Source: CAYVZU01 sp964455935 | Lineage (GTDB): Bacteria > Fibrobacterota > CAYVZU01 | Direction: 5' to 3' | Length of the DNA: 22,690 nt | Assembly: GCA_964455935.1 (NCBI GenBank) | Contig: CAYVZU010000062.1 | Span: 1 to 22,690 of the forward strand | Shown: positions 14,726 through 22,690 of the stretch, one piece after another | Layout: each line of letters starts with the position of its first letter | Numbering within the stretch: the first letter of the stretch is position 1 | The notes under the pieces: generated by a model | Told to the model about the DNA's origin: nothing | The model's database searches: none | The model's input: the letters and a program-made list of their open reading frames with translations, nothing else | Program-made: the position numbers and the translations under genes

Positions 14726-15120
14726 AATCTCTCCTTACACCTTGGGTCTGCAACAGGCACTTGCGGCAGATCTCAAATTCAAATCCCAAATTCAGCCAAG
14801 GCAAACGAAAGACGCCTCCCGGACGAAATGCCCCCGCCGCGAAATCCGGTTCTCAACAGGCGAATGCGGGGTCCGAAATAATCCTGCTTGGGCCCCAACA
14901 GGGTACCCAATCATAACCTTGAATGCCCTTGGGGCCTGAATTCGGGGGTTGGAATTCGGTATTCAATGCACCCAACATCTTGTGTCCGGTTAAGGTGTCA
15001 CGATACCAAGGCTTGCGGGCGGATTACAGGGCAAATCAGTCTGAGGGAAAAATTTTATTTGCGGCAAATGCCCAGATATTGTATCTTAGCTCCGTTCTTA
15101 CCTCAATATAGAGGGGATGT
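14726..15120. other. Intergenic region between the PKD gene and smc
   Basis: This 395-base stretch between divergent genes has no credible coding frame. It holds a G/C hairpin: GGCCCCAA (14891-14898) with TTGGGGCC (14929-14936), continued by GGG/CCC (14901-14903 with 14926-14928) around a 2-base bulge and a 22-base loop, with no T-run. A possible smc promoter is TTGCGG (15059-15064) and TATCTT (15082-15087) with 17-base spacing, about 35 bases before the start codon. I see nothing else in it. Confidence 0.55.
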
Positions 15121-18100
15121 ATGTACATTAGTAAGCTGAAAATCTTCGGATTCAAGTCATTCTGTGACAAGCTTGAGGTAACTTTTGACCGGGGGATCAC
15201 TTGCGTTGTGGGCCCCAACGGTTGTGGTAAGACGAACATCGTGGACGCAATCCGTTGGGTACTGGGAGAACAGAAAACCAGCCTCATGCGCGGCGACAGC
15301 ATGAGCGACCTGATCTTCAGCGGCACAACCCGGCGCCAGCCACTTAACATGGCCGAAGTCTCCATGGTCATCCAGAACGAAGACGGCGTATTGCCCGTCG
15401 AATATGCCGAAGTCATGGTCACGCGACGCGTGTATCGCTCAGGCGAAGGCGAATACCGGCTCAATAAAGTGCCCTGCCGACTTAAAGATATCCAGGGCCT
15501 ATTCTCCGATACCGGTCTGGGCGCCAGCATTTACACGACCATCGAAGGAAAGATGATCGATGCCATCCTCAGCGACAAGGCCGACGAACGCAGAGTTCTT
15601 TTTGAGGAAGCCGCGGGCATCAGCAAATACAAAAAGCAGCGCGTGGAGAGTCTTCGCCAGCTCGAGCGCACCACGCAGGATCTGGTACGCATCAACGACA
15701 AGGTCGAGGAAATCGGCCGCAACCTGAAAATCCTGGAACGCCACGAACAGAAGGCCCGCAAGTATAAGGAATATTTTGAGAAGCTGAAGGCCCTGGAAAT
15801 TTCTTTCGAAAACCACACTTACACCGAAACCCGAAAGAAGCTGGGTGAGGTGGAGACCCGGCTCTCGGCCCTGGATTCCGAACGGGCCGGTATGCTGGCC
15901 AAACGCGACACGGCCCGTACCTCCGTGGAGGGCGCGAATCTGAACGCGCTGCAAAAGGAAAACGCGTTGCAGGCGGCCCAGGAGAAAGTCAATCAGCTCA
16001 ACCAGGCCCTCACGACCAATGACCGCGACCAATCGGTGGCCCGGGAGCGCATCAAATCATTCGAAACTTCACTGGAACGCATTCAGAACGAGACGGCGTC
16101 GCTCGATACCCACATTGCGGAAACCGAAAAGATGCGGGCCGCCATCGAGCGAAGCCGCGTCGAGCACCAGACACAGCTGGAGGCCGCCAACCAGGAGCTT
16201 TCACAGAAGGCAGCGCAGTTCGACGCCTTTGTTCAAGAGCTTTCGGCCCGGCGAAACGAAGCGGCCCGTCTAAGCCAGGAACACACAGCGGTCTTGGACC
16301 AGTCCACCGGCCGTCAGCGCAAAGTCGCCGAGGTACAAGCCCAGGTCCACCATATTCAGGATCGGCTCCGGGCCATTGAAATGGAAAATGCGGGTCTGGA
16401 GCAGCGCCTTCACGAACTGGAGGACGAAGCCCAATCGGCCAAATCGCTGGCCGAAGCCGCCAGCGAGGAATCGCGTCATTTGGCCGAATCGCGCGAGACA
16501 TTACTGCGCCGCATCGAGGAGCAGGAGAATGTTTACCGCCAGGTCGTCGATAAGGAGAAGGGGCTGGAAGCCCAGATGCTGGCCGGAAAGAAACAGCTCG
16601 ATTTTCTGGAATCGCTGAATGTAACCTACGAAGGATACGCGGCGGGCACAAAGGCCATAATGGAAGCGCAGTCGCAGATCCCGGGTATCCGCGGCATCCT
16701 GGCCGACAAGGTCAAAATCAAGCATCCCTACATCCGGGCCATAGAATCCTTTCTAGGTCAGAAGGCGCAGACCATTATTATGGGGAATCTGGGCGAGGCC
16801 TCCTCGGCCATTTCATTCCTTGAAAACGGCAATCTGGGCCGTGCCACATTGCTCGCCCTGGATCGGGTGAGCGAAAAATCATTCCCCGATCTGCCGGCCG
16901 AGATGATGAACGAGCCGGGCGTGCTGGCGCGGGGCAGCGACTGCGTCGAGATCGAGGCCGCCCTGATGCCCTTGATCCACCACTTGCTCGATTACGTCGT
17001 AATCGTGCAGGACCGGCCCACTGCCGATGCCTTGGCACGCAAATGGGCGAACCGCAGAATCTGGTTTGTGACCCCGGAAGGCGAATGCCACGCCACCAGC
17101 GGTTTCATTACCGGAGGCCGGACGGGCAAAACGGAGATCGGACTGATCAGCCGCAAGCAGCAGATCGAGAAACTGCGCACCGACAACGTGGACCTGACCG
17201 CGCGCATCGCCGACAAGACAAAGGAGCGCGAGGCCTGCATTGCCACACGCGACGAAGCCCGCATGGCTTTGATCGAGGCCGACGAGAAGCTCAACGCGGG
17301 ACGCCGCACGCTGCACGAACAGGAGTCGAACCTGAAGCATTTGGACCAGCGGATCATCTCGATTCATGACCGCCGGGCTAAACTGGATGAAGAAACGGCC
17401 TTCTCCAACGCACGGATTGCGGAACTTTCTCTCCAGGCCGAGCAGCTGGGCCAGGAACTGACGCAACTCCAGGGCCGGCGCGAGGCCATCGACCAGGGTA
17501 TTGCCGCGATCAGCCGCGAACTTGAAGGCCGCGAAACCGAGCGCTCGCGGCTTCAAGCCGATTTGCACCAGAAAGAGCTCGAGCTCGCCGGTCTGCGCAA
17601 CAAAATCGACCAGCAGTCCTCGGATGCCGAGCGCCTGGGTACAGAGCTGAAGCAGGCCGAGGAAGAAAAGGTGCGCAAGCAGGAAGAGCTGGCCTCATGC
17701 CGCGACGGCGCCGAAGAGATGCGCCAATCGCTGGTGAATTTCCGCCAGGCCATGGACTCGCTGGTGGCCCGGCGCCAGGAACTGGAAAAAGAGCGCGACC
17801 GAGCCCGCGAGGATTACAATGCCGTTTTGGCGCGGGTCGATGCCATGCGCCAGGACGAAAAGACATGCTCGGTCGAACTGGAGCGCCTGCAGCAGGAATT
17901 TCATAACCTGGAGATGGAAAAAACCAGGGACGAGGAGCGTTCGCGCCGGATTCGCGAGAGAATGTGGGAAGCATACGAAATCGACCTGAACAGTCCGCCG
18001 GCGGAATTGCCGGCGGCCGAATGGAAGCCGGAAACCGTTCACGAAGAGATCGCGATGTACAAAGAACGGATCAAACGGGTGGGCCAGGTCAACATGGCCG

Positions 18101-18693
18101 CATTGGAAGACTACGAATCCGAGAAAAAACGTTTCGAGGACTTGGCCGGGCAGCGCGACGACCTGCTTCAGGCCAAGGATTCGCTTGAGAAAGCGATCAA
18201 GAAACTCGACCGCACGGCCCGCGAGCAGTTCCTGGCGACCTTTTCGCAGGTACAGACGAATTTCCGGGAGGTCTTTGTGTCCCTCTTCGAGGGTGGCGAG
18301 GCAACCGTCACGCTGGAACCCGACAAGGATCCCCTTGAGGCCAAGATCGAGATCAATGCCCGGCCCACGGGGAAAGCGATGCGAGGCGTGCAGCTGCTAT
18401 CCGGAGGGGAACGAGCGCTGACCGCAATCTCGCTGCTCTTTGCGCTATACCTGACGCGGCCATCCCCCTATTGTCTGATGGATGAGGTCGATGCGCCGCT
18501 GGACGAAGCCAATATCGGCCGTTTTGTTGGCCTGCTCAAGAAGTTCTCGACCCGGACGCAGTTCATCATTGTGACGCACAACAAGGTCACAATGGAAGCC
18601 GCGGACCGCCTCTACGGCGTCACCATGGAAGAGCGCGGCATTTCGAGACTGGTCTCGGTCAAGTTCGAAGAAGCCGAGGCGCTGGCGGCGTAG
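15121..18693 (+). CDS. smc: Chromosome segregation protein SMC
   Basis: SMC is the ATPase that compacts and separates chromosomes as a dimer with ScpA/ScpB. The 1190-residue protein has the full layout. The N-terminal head has FGFKSF and Walker A GPNGCGKTN (31-39). Coiled coil runs from about 165 to 500, the hinge spans about 500-675 (starting NVTYEGYAAGTKA and including SGFITGG), and a returning coil runs to about 1030. The C-terminal head has signature LLSGGERALTA (1092-1102), Walker B CLMDEVDAPLDEAN (1118-1131) and the H-loop IIVTHNK. The ATG at 15121 follows AGAGGGG. Length is typical. The head loop reads TTIEGKMIDAIL where many SMCs have an IxQGxID-like sequence, a small variation. scpA and scpB are not adjacent. 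Confidence 0.97.
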   Translation: MYISKLKIFGFKSFCDKLEVTFDRGITCVVGPNGCGKTNIVDAIRWVLGEQKTSLMRGDSMSDLIFSGTTRRQPLNMAEVSMVIQNEDGVLPVEYAEVMVTRRVYRSGEGEYRLNKVPCRLKDIQGLFSDTGLGASIYTTIEGKMIDAILSDKADERRVLFEEAAGISKYKKQRVESLRQLERTTQDLVRINDKVEEIGRNLKILERHEQKARKYKEYFEKLKALEISFENHTYTETRKKLGEVETRLSALDSERAGMLAKRDTARTSVEGANLNALQKENALQAAQEKVNQLNQALTTNDRDQSVARERIKSFETSLERIQNETASLDTHIAETEKMRAAIERSRVEHQTQLEAANQELSQKAAQFDAFVQELSARRNEAARLSQEHTAVLDQSTGRQRKVAEVQAQVHHIQDRLRAIEMENAGLEQRLHELEDEAQSAKSLAEAASEESRHLAESRETLLRRIEEQENVYRQVVDKEKGLEAQMLAGKKQLDFLESLNVTYEGYAAGTKAIMEAQSQIPGIRGILADKVKIKHPYIRAIESFLGQKAQTIIMGNLGEASSAISFLENGNLGRATLLALDRVSEKSFPDLPAEMMNEPGVLARGSDCVEIEAALMPLIHHLLDYVVIVQDRPTADALARKWANRRIWFVTPEGECHATSGFITGGRTGKTEIGLISRKQQIEKLRTDNVDLTARIADKTKEREACIATRDEARMALIEADEKLNAGRRTLHEQESNLKHLDQRIISIHDRRAKLDEETAFSNARIAELSLQAEQLGQELTQLQGRREAIDQGIAAISRELEGRETERSRLQADLHQKELELAGLRNKIDQQSSDAERLGTELKQAEEEKVRKQEELASCRDGAEEMRQSLVNFRQAMDSLVARRQELEKERDRAREDYNAVLARVDAMRQDEKTCSVELERLQQEFHNLEMEKTRDEERSRRIRERMWEAYEIDLNSPPAELPAAEWKPETVHEEIAMYKERIKRVGQVNMAALEDYESEKKRFEDLAGQRDDLLQAKDSLEKAIKKLDRTAREQFLATFSQVQTNFREVFVSLFEGGEATVTLEPDKDPLEAKIEINARPTGKAMRGVQLLSGGERALTAISLLFALYLTRPSPYCLMDEVDAPLDEANIGRFVGLLKKFSTRTQFIIVTHNKVTMEAADRLYGVTMEERGISRLVSVKFEEAEALAA

Positions 18694-18697
18694 TCGA

Positions 18698-18730
18698 AAT
18701 TGTGAATTATTAATTATGAATTGTCAATTG
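18698..18730. repeat. AT-rich repeat, left copy flanking cstA
   Basis: This 33-base AATT-rich element just after smc is related, in inverted orientation, to 20787-20819 on the other side of cstA (28 of 33 positions match by direct comparison). The unit is built from AATTG/AATTC steps. Confidence 0.55.
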
Positions 18731-18850
18731 ACGATTCATGATCACTAAAAATTCGCGATGGGCTAGACTCGTAGAGGGCTGAGGCGAGAGTAATTGATCT
18801 CCTCGGCGTTCCTGCAATTGCACTCGTCTTTATCGTAACTAGTCCTGCCC

Positions 18851-18887
18851 CCCTCACCTCCACCCTCGGGAGAGGATTAGGTGAGGG
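18851..18887. repeat. Palindromic intergenic repeat between smc and cstA
   Basis: CCCTCACCT (18851-18859) pairs with AGGTGAGGG (18879-18887); within the loop CCTC and GAGG can form a second short stem. No T-run follows on either strand, so it does not look like a standard terminator for the converging smc and cstA genes. The CCCTCACC...GGTGAGGG style is known to me from dispersed repeats in many bacteria. Confidence 0.6.
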
Positions 18888-18928
18888 TGTTTGCCATGCC
18901 AAATAGTTACAAATCTTCAATGATCTGA

Positions 18929-18952
18929 TTATCAATTCATAATTCATAATTG
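18929..18952. repeat. AT-rich repeat overlapping the cstA 3' end
   Basis: This stretch of CAATTCATAATT-type units lies in the same orientation as 20787-20819 and opposite to 18698-18730. It supplies the last codons and stop of cstA. Confidence 0.5.
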
Positions 18953-20688
18953 GCTTCCAAAACCCGCTCTCTGCGCAGCCTGGGCACAGCCCGTACCGCG
19001 ACAACCACCAGGCCAAGGCTCAAAATCAAAAGCAAAACATCCGCGGCCAGAAGAATCGTATTCCCGGTCTGCAGGTAGCGCTTCATCAGCAGCACCAGCG
19101 AGTAGGTTGTTGTCAGGATCATGAAGATCGCCGGCGCCAACGTGAAGGCAATCTTTTTCTTGCGGGCTGCCAGCCAGATCGTGAGTGTGATCAGCGTAAG
19201 AGCGGCCAGAAGCTGGTTCGCGGTCCCAAACACCGGCCATATCGCGTTGAACGCATTGGTAAAGGCCAGCACAAGCATGAGCGCGACCGAAAGACCCGAG
19301 TTGAACACGTAACTCCTAAGGATGGCCGGCGGGTTGCGGAAGAGAATCGTCCACAGCTCTTCGAACAAATAGCGGTTGATGCGCACGGCTGTATCCAGCG
19401 TCGTGGCGACAAACCCCTCGACCAGCAGGATTCCAAAAATGACTCCAAACGCCACGGGAATATGCAGCCCTTTTGCCAGCAGCCCGGCCATGGCCAATGC
19501 GAAAGCCAGAATGGGGTTGGACTTCCCTTCCGCGGGAAAGACAATGCCCTGGTAATCGGCGAAGGAAATTCCACAGGCCAGAGCGCAGATGACGCCCACG
19601 GCAAGCACGCTCTCGAGCAGCATACCGCCGAACGCAACGGGCCTGGCCGCTTTCTCGGATGTGATCTGTTTGGAGATCGTGCCCCCTGCCACCAAAGCGT
19701 GAAATCCGGAAATAGCCCCGCACGCTACCGTGATGAACAGGAACGGCCAGATGGGTCCGGCTTTGAGAGAGCCCGCAGCCACATTGTTCCAGGGCATAGC
19801 CACTGTCGCACCTTGAAATCCTGCGCCCAAAGCACCGGCCACCAGCAGAAGCAGACCGCCGTAAAGCACAAAGACATTCGTAAAATCGCGCGGCTGCAGA
19901 AGGATCCAGACCGGAACGCCCGCGGCCACCGCGGTGTAAAGACCCAAGACGATCATCCACGCGTGTACCGACAAACTGATCGGGAATCGCATTCCGATCG
20001 CAATCGATGCGAAACAAACCACGATGGCCGCGATCGTGCTGATCCAGACCGCCGCGTTCTTGCGATAGTTGAGAAATCCGATCAGCGGCGCAAAGAGGGT
20101 GATAATGATGACCGAGGTCGAGGCAATACCCCCAATCTGGCCAAAGAGCACTCCGCCCTTATCCACGGTCTTGATCAGGCCTTGCTCCGGCGAAAGGCCC
20201 AGCTTGGCCAAGGGAACCAGGGAGGTGAGTGATGTGGCCGAGGCAACCAGAAATGCGGACGTGACCAGCACGACCATGACGATTGTGAAGGCAATCATCA
20301 GGGCGAAGCCGGCGTCGCCCAGCGAGCGCCGCGCGATCTCGGCAATGGAGCGGCCCCGTTCGCGGATTGACACAAACAGGGTGGCATAGTCATGCACCGC
20401 GCCAATGAAGATTCCGCCTACAAGGACCCAGAACCATACCGGCCCAACCCCATACAGGATGGCCAGCGTGGGGCCCAGAATGGGACCTGCGCCGGCGATG
20501 GAGGCAAAATGATGGGCAAAGACCACGGGCGACTTGGTGGGGCAGTAATCGACTCCGTCTTTTAACTCCAGAGCGGGAGTTTTCCGCGCCGGATCCTCGC
20601 CGAATGATCGCGCAAGAATCCGCGAGTAAATGCGATAGGCCAAGCCCAGCAGAACCAGAGCCGCAATCATGACAAAGGCGACATTCAT
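18937..20688 (-). CDS. cstA: CstA-family membrane transporter (carbon starvation / peptide or pyruvate transporter)
   Basis: This 583-residue polytopic inner-membrane protein is of the CstA family (Pfam PF02554), whose members import peptides or pyruvate under carbon limitation. Conserved blocks are FAHHFASIAGAGPILGP near residue 58, GAVHDYATLF, SGFHALVAGGTISKQI, TTLDTAVRINRY and VFGTANQLLAA. Well over ten hydrophobic segments are visible. It is nearer the shorter family type than to the roughly 700-residue E. coli CstA. The ATG at 20688 follows AAAGGAG seven bases away; upstream in-frame codons to 20775 are discarded. The final codons (ANYEL) are read from an AT-rich repeat (18929-18952), so the repeat has apparently replaced or extended the original C-terminus. 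The substrate cannot be decided from sequence; no btsS/btsR-like two-component genes are near. Confidence 0.93.
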   Translation of the reverse strand: MNVAFVMIAALVLLGLAYRIYSRILARSFGEDPARKTPALELKDGVDYCPTKSPVVFAHHFASIAGAGPILGPTLAILYGVGPVWFWVLVGGIFIGAVHDYATLFVSIRERGRSIAEIARRSLGDAGFALMIAFTIVMVVLVTSAFLVASATSLTSLVPLAKLGLSPEQGLIKTVDKGGVLFGQIGGIASTSVIIITLFAPLIGFLNYRKNAAVWISTIAAIVVCFASIAIGMRFPISLSVHAWMIVLGLYTAVAAGVPVWILLQPRDFTNVFVLYGGLLLLVAGALGAGFQGATVAMPWNNVAAGSLKAGPIWPFLFITVACGAISGFHALVAGGTISKQITSEKAARPVAFGGMLLESVLAVGVICALACGISFADYQGIVFPAEGKSNPILAFALAMAGLLAKGLHIPVAFGVIFGILLVEGFVATTLDTAVRINRYLFEELWTILFRNPPAILRSYVFNSGLSVALMLVLAFTNAFNAIWPVFGTANQLLAALTLITLTIWLAARKKKIAFTLAPAIFMILTTTYSLVLLMKRYLQTGNTILLAADVLLLILSLGLVVVAVRAVPRLRRERVLEANYEL

Positions 20689-20770
20689 TGGAGACTCCTT
20701 TCCTGACAACCGGAACCTATAAAAATAATTTGCCAGAACCAGCTCACCGCAAAGGGGCTGCGCGGTATCA

Positions 20771-20822
20771 GGCAATTATCAATTATCAATTGTCAATTCT
20801 CAATTTCTAATTCACAATTGCC
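20771..20822. repeat. AT-rich repeat, right copy flanking cstA
   Basis: The element starts GGCAATT and ends AATTGCC, so its ends are mutually inverted, with CAATTNTCAATT-type units between. The part 20787-20819 matches the reverse complement of 18698-18730 at 28 of 33 positions. It lies in the 205-base divergent region between cstA and the DUF2267 gene. Confidence 0.55.
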
Positions 20823-20893
20823 TTTCCATGTTCCTCTCCGGCATCTTCCGAGTAGATCCTATGAAGCAGACCTCATCGCCAAAGGAGATCCCA

Positions 20894-21283
20894 ATGCAAG
20901 CTGCCGAATTCGTTCTCCAGGTACAGCGACATGCCGGACTCAAGACCTCCGAACAGGCAATGAACGCGACCGATGCGACGCTGGAAACCCTGGGCGAAAG
21001 GCTGGATCGCACCCGCCGGGGCAAACTGGCCGCTCAACTCCCCGGCGAACTAAAAGAGATTCTTCTCCGCAGCCGTCAAACGCAGCGATACCTGCTCAAT
21101 GAGTTTTACAATCGCGTCGCGGCCAGGGCCAGTCTGGGCTACCCGCATGCCGTGAGCCAGGCAAAATCCGTCATGGCCATTTTGCGCGAGGCCGTATCCG
21201 TGAAGGAAATCGAACACGTCCTCGCGGATCTTCCCGAGGAATACGAAGAGTTCCTTGGAGAAGAAGAGGAAGTTGGAGTATGA
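20894..21283 (+). CDS. DUF2267 family protein
   Basis: The 129-residue soluble protein matches the DUF2267 pattern (Pfam PF10025): an opening helix AAEFVLQVQRHAGL, then ATLETLGERLDRTRRGKLAAQLPGEL with the family's Leu-Ala-x-x-Leu-Pro motif, and a closing VSVKEIEHVLADLPEEYEEFL with a second Leu-Pro. The molecular role of the family is not known. The C-terminus is very acidic (GEEEEV). The ATG at 20894 is preceded by AAAGGAG seven bases upstream, which decides against in-frame ATGs at 20828 and 20861. It stands alone, divergent from cstA. The hairpin CCGGCA/TGCCGG at 21362-21381, about 80 bases downstream, lacks a T-run. Confidence 0.85.
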   Translation: MQAAEFVLQVQRHAGLKTSEQAMNATDATLETLGERLDRTRRGKLAAQLPGELKEILLRSRQTQRYLLNEFYNRVAARASLGYPHAVSQAKSVMAILREAVSVKEIEHVLADLPEEYEEFLGEEEEVGV

Positions 21284-21491
21284 ATTCCGCAACAAAGACC
21301 ACCCGGAGCTTTTCTCCTGTAATCCAGTCCAAATTCTTCTCATGAAAACCAGATTCTAAACCCGGCAATGCAGACTGCCGGCCTGTGGCCCATTGCGCAT
21401 CGGGAATGAGGGCCTGCTCGCCCAGGCGCATTCCGGCCGGCTGATTTGCCTGCCGAATGACCCATTCGTATTTTGACTTTCACATCAAAAC

Positions 21492-22340
21492 ATGATGTCA
21501 ACTCGAAAGCCACGAATGCATCCTCTATCACGAAATTTCCTTTGCCTGGCCTGCTTAACCCTTGGAATTGCCGTATCGACCGCTGCCATGCCCGAGAGCG
21601 CCCAGTCCCTTCTTGCGCGGAGCGAATATTTTGAGGCCATTCCCGACTACCTTCAGATAGACACGGCATTTGGCGGCCTGCCGGGAAAGGGCCGGCAATA
21701 CTGCGCTCCGGTCAGCGTCTCCAATTCGCTCCTCTGGTTTGCCGAAAACGGATGGCCGCAGCTATCCGAGCTCAATGGTGATCGCCGCCGCAATCAGTTC
21801 GTATTGGCCCGCGAGCTTGGATCAACGCGCTTCATGAATACGCGTGTAGAATCAGGAACCGGCCCCGCTCAGGTCTGCGAAGGAGTCGAGAAATTTCTTT
21901 GGGACCGGGGAGTTCCTCGCGCAGGTCTCCGTTACCAGGGCTGGAGACCGGTGCACAGGAGATTCAGGGATGGCGACCAGCCCAATCCCGAGGAATTAGT
22001 CAAGGGATTGGCGCCCAACCGTGCCGTGTGGCTCAATATCGGGTGGTACACCTATAACGAAAAACGGGATGAGTACCACCGGGACAATGGGCATTGGATC
22101 ACATTGGCGGGCCACGAACGCGACAGCTCCGGTGCCATCGTCCTGATTGTCCACGATCCGGGCAGCCATATGAAAACCGAGCGTATCCGGCTGGAGCCCA
22201 TCCGCAGCGGCCGCCTGACCGGCGACATTATGGGACTGCCGCGAAAGGCCGAGGGTTTCTTTCGAACCGGTTTATACTCGTCCCGCGGCATTATCGACGG
22301 GGCCGTGATCCTTGAATTGGCGCAACCGCCGGTCTCGTGA
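21492..22340 (+). CDS. Exported C39-like (papain-fold) peptidase family protein
   Basis: The 282-residue protein has a signal peptide (hydrophobic FLCLACLTLGIAVSTAAM, about residues 16-33). The mature part looks like the peptidase C39-like fold: Cys71 in QYCAPVSVSNSLLWF, His201 in DNGHWITLAGH, and Asp222 in VHDPGSH, in the order Cys-His-Asp of a papain-type triad. A basic central part (about 95-170) is not recognisable. Substrate and activity are unknown; it could be a periplasmic or secreted cysteine peptidase or an inactive relative. I use the ATG at 21492, which lies in a small palindrome (ACATCA 21482-21487 with TGATGT 21493-21498); an ATG at 21516 is equally possible as start and also keeps the signal peptide. 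No operon partner is visible. Confidence 0.7.
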   Translation: MMSTRKPRMHPLSRNFLCLACLTLGIAVSTAAMPESAQSLLARSEYFEAIPDYLQIDTAFGGLPGKGRQYCAPVSVSNSLLWFAENGWPQLSELNGDRRRNQFVLARELGSTRFMNTRVESGTGPAQVCEGVEKFLWDRGVPRAGLRYQGWRPVHRRFRDGDQPNPEELVKGLAPNRAVWLNIGWYTYNEKRDEYHRDNGHWITLAGHERDSSGAIVLIVHDPGSHMKTERIRLEPIRSGRLTGDIMGLPRKAEGFFRTGLYSSRGIIDGAVILELAQPPVS

Positions 22341-22356
22341 TTTCTGTCCGGGCCAA

Positions 22357-22386
22357 TTGAACCTCCGGCCTCCCACGATTTATCTT
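22357..22386 (+). promoter_or_regulatory. Probable promoter of tRNA-Cys
   Basis: TTGAAC (22357-22362) is followed after 17 bases by TTATCT (22380-22385), or after 18 by TATCTT. Transcription would begin a few bases before the mature tRNA 5' end at 22396, as is common for tRNA genes. Confidence 0.5.
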
Positions 22387-22395
22387 CTTGCCCAC

Positions 22396-22469
<74 letters not shown>

Positions 22470-22690
22470 GAATTCTGCTTAAAATCGCCAATTTCCCCCT
22501 TAAAGTTCCCGCGAAAATCTGTCACGTGACTAATACGTGCCCAAAACACGGCGCGAGCCCTCGTTCTTTCGCCTGATTCAATCTTTTCGAGGTCGGCCAA
22601 ATCCCTGGCATTCTGGTGAGTCCAGTCTCCTATTCCTGTTCCGCCAGCTAATTCATGAGCACAAAACGGTCTCATAAGTGGGTGACACTT
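22470..22690. other. Unannotated sequence after tRNA-Cys
   Basis: These 221 bases to the window edge show no convincing gene, terminator or repeat of the tRNA 3' end. A short minus-strand frame (22448-22675) runs into the tRNA and is probably spurious, so I see no evidence here of an element integrated at the tRNA. Confidence 0.5.

Noticed and set aside
19462..20232. Plus-strand frame of 256 codons opposite cstA
   Set aside because: The protein is full of charged residues, His and Gln with no fold signal; it is the antisense of membrane-helix codons of cstA.

Overview
The window looks like chromosomal sequence from an uncultured, Gram-negative-type bacterium of moderately high GC. Evidence is a Rho factor, YajC, several exported proteins with Sec-type signal peptides, ordinary housekeeping genes and two N-runs typical of a metagenome or draft scaffold. 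One exported protein (7248-8450, minus) ends in a short beta-rich tail of the Leu-x-Asp-Leu-x-Gly-Arg type, as in secreted proteins of the Fibrobacterota/Bacteroidota (FCB) lineage. That makes an FCB-like host the best guess, but it is only a guess. I see no phage, plasmid, transposase, CRISPR array or defence island.

Layout. 1-379: 3' end of a repeat (beta-propeller-like) protein. 446-982 (minus): YkgJ-type Cys-cluster protein. 1019-1108: a cluster of three palindromes. 1158-3279 (minus): tightly overlapping operon yajC-def-spoIID-like. 3280-3904: large intergenic region with a striking long-range inverted repeat that may be a structured RNA or a small mobile element, then a promoter with a tandem repeat in front of rho. 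3905-5110: rho, broken by two assembly gaps. 5175-5981: proC. 6230-6388: a 52-residue acidic protein with its own terminator. 6506-7174: a lone hisH. 7248-8450 (minus): secreted lyase-fold protein. 8508-9278 (minus): larB, divergent from a GlcD/D-lactate-dehydrogenase-type flavoprotein (9508-11058). 11074-13108 (minus): dusB and argC separated by a perfect hairpin. 13313-14725 (minus): exported PKD-domain protein. 15121-18693: smc. 18937-20688 (minus): cstA-family transporter bracketed by AT-rich inverted repeats. 20894-21283: DUF2267 protein. 21492-22340: exported C39-like peptidase-fold protein. 22396-22469: tRNA-Cys(GCA).

Most genes are unlinked housekeeping functions: translation and export (def, yajC, dusB, tRNA), transcription termination (rho), chromosome segregation (smc), and Pro, His and Arg biosynthesis. 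The amino-acid genes stand alone rather than in pathway operons, as is common in FCB-type genomes. The one suggestive functional pairing is larB (nickel-pincer cofactor of lactate racemase) next to a flavoprotein of the D-lactate/glycolate dehydrogenase family. The least explained material is intergenic: the 3376-3590 inverted repeat and several palindromic repeat elements. I did not find a convincing multi-gene novel system.
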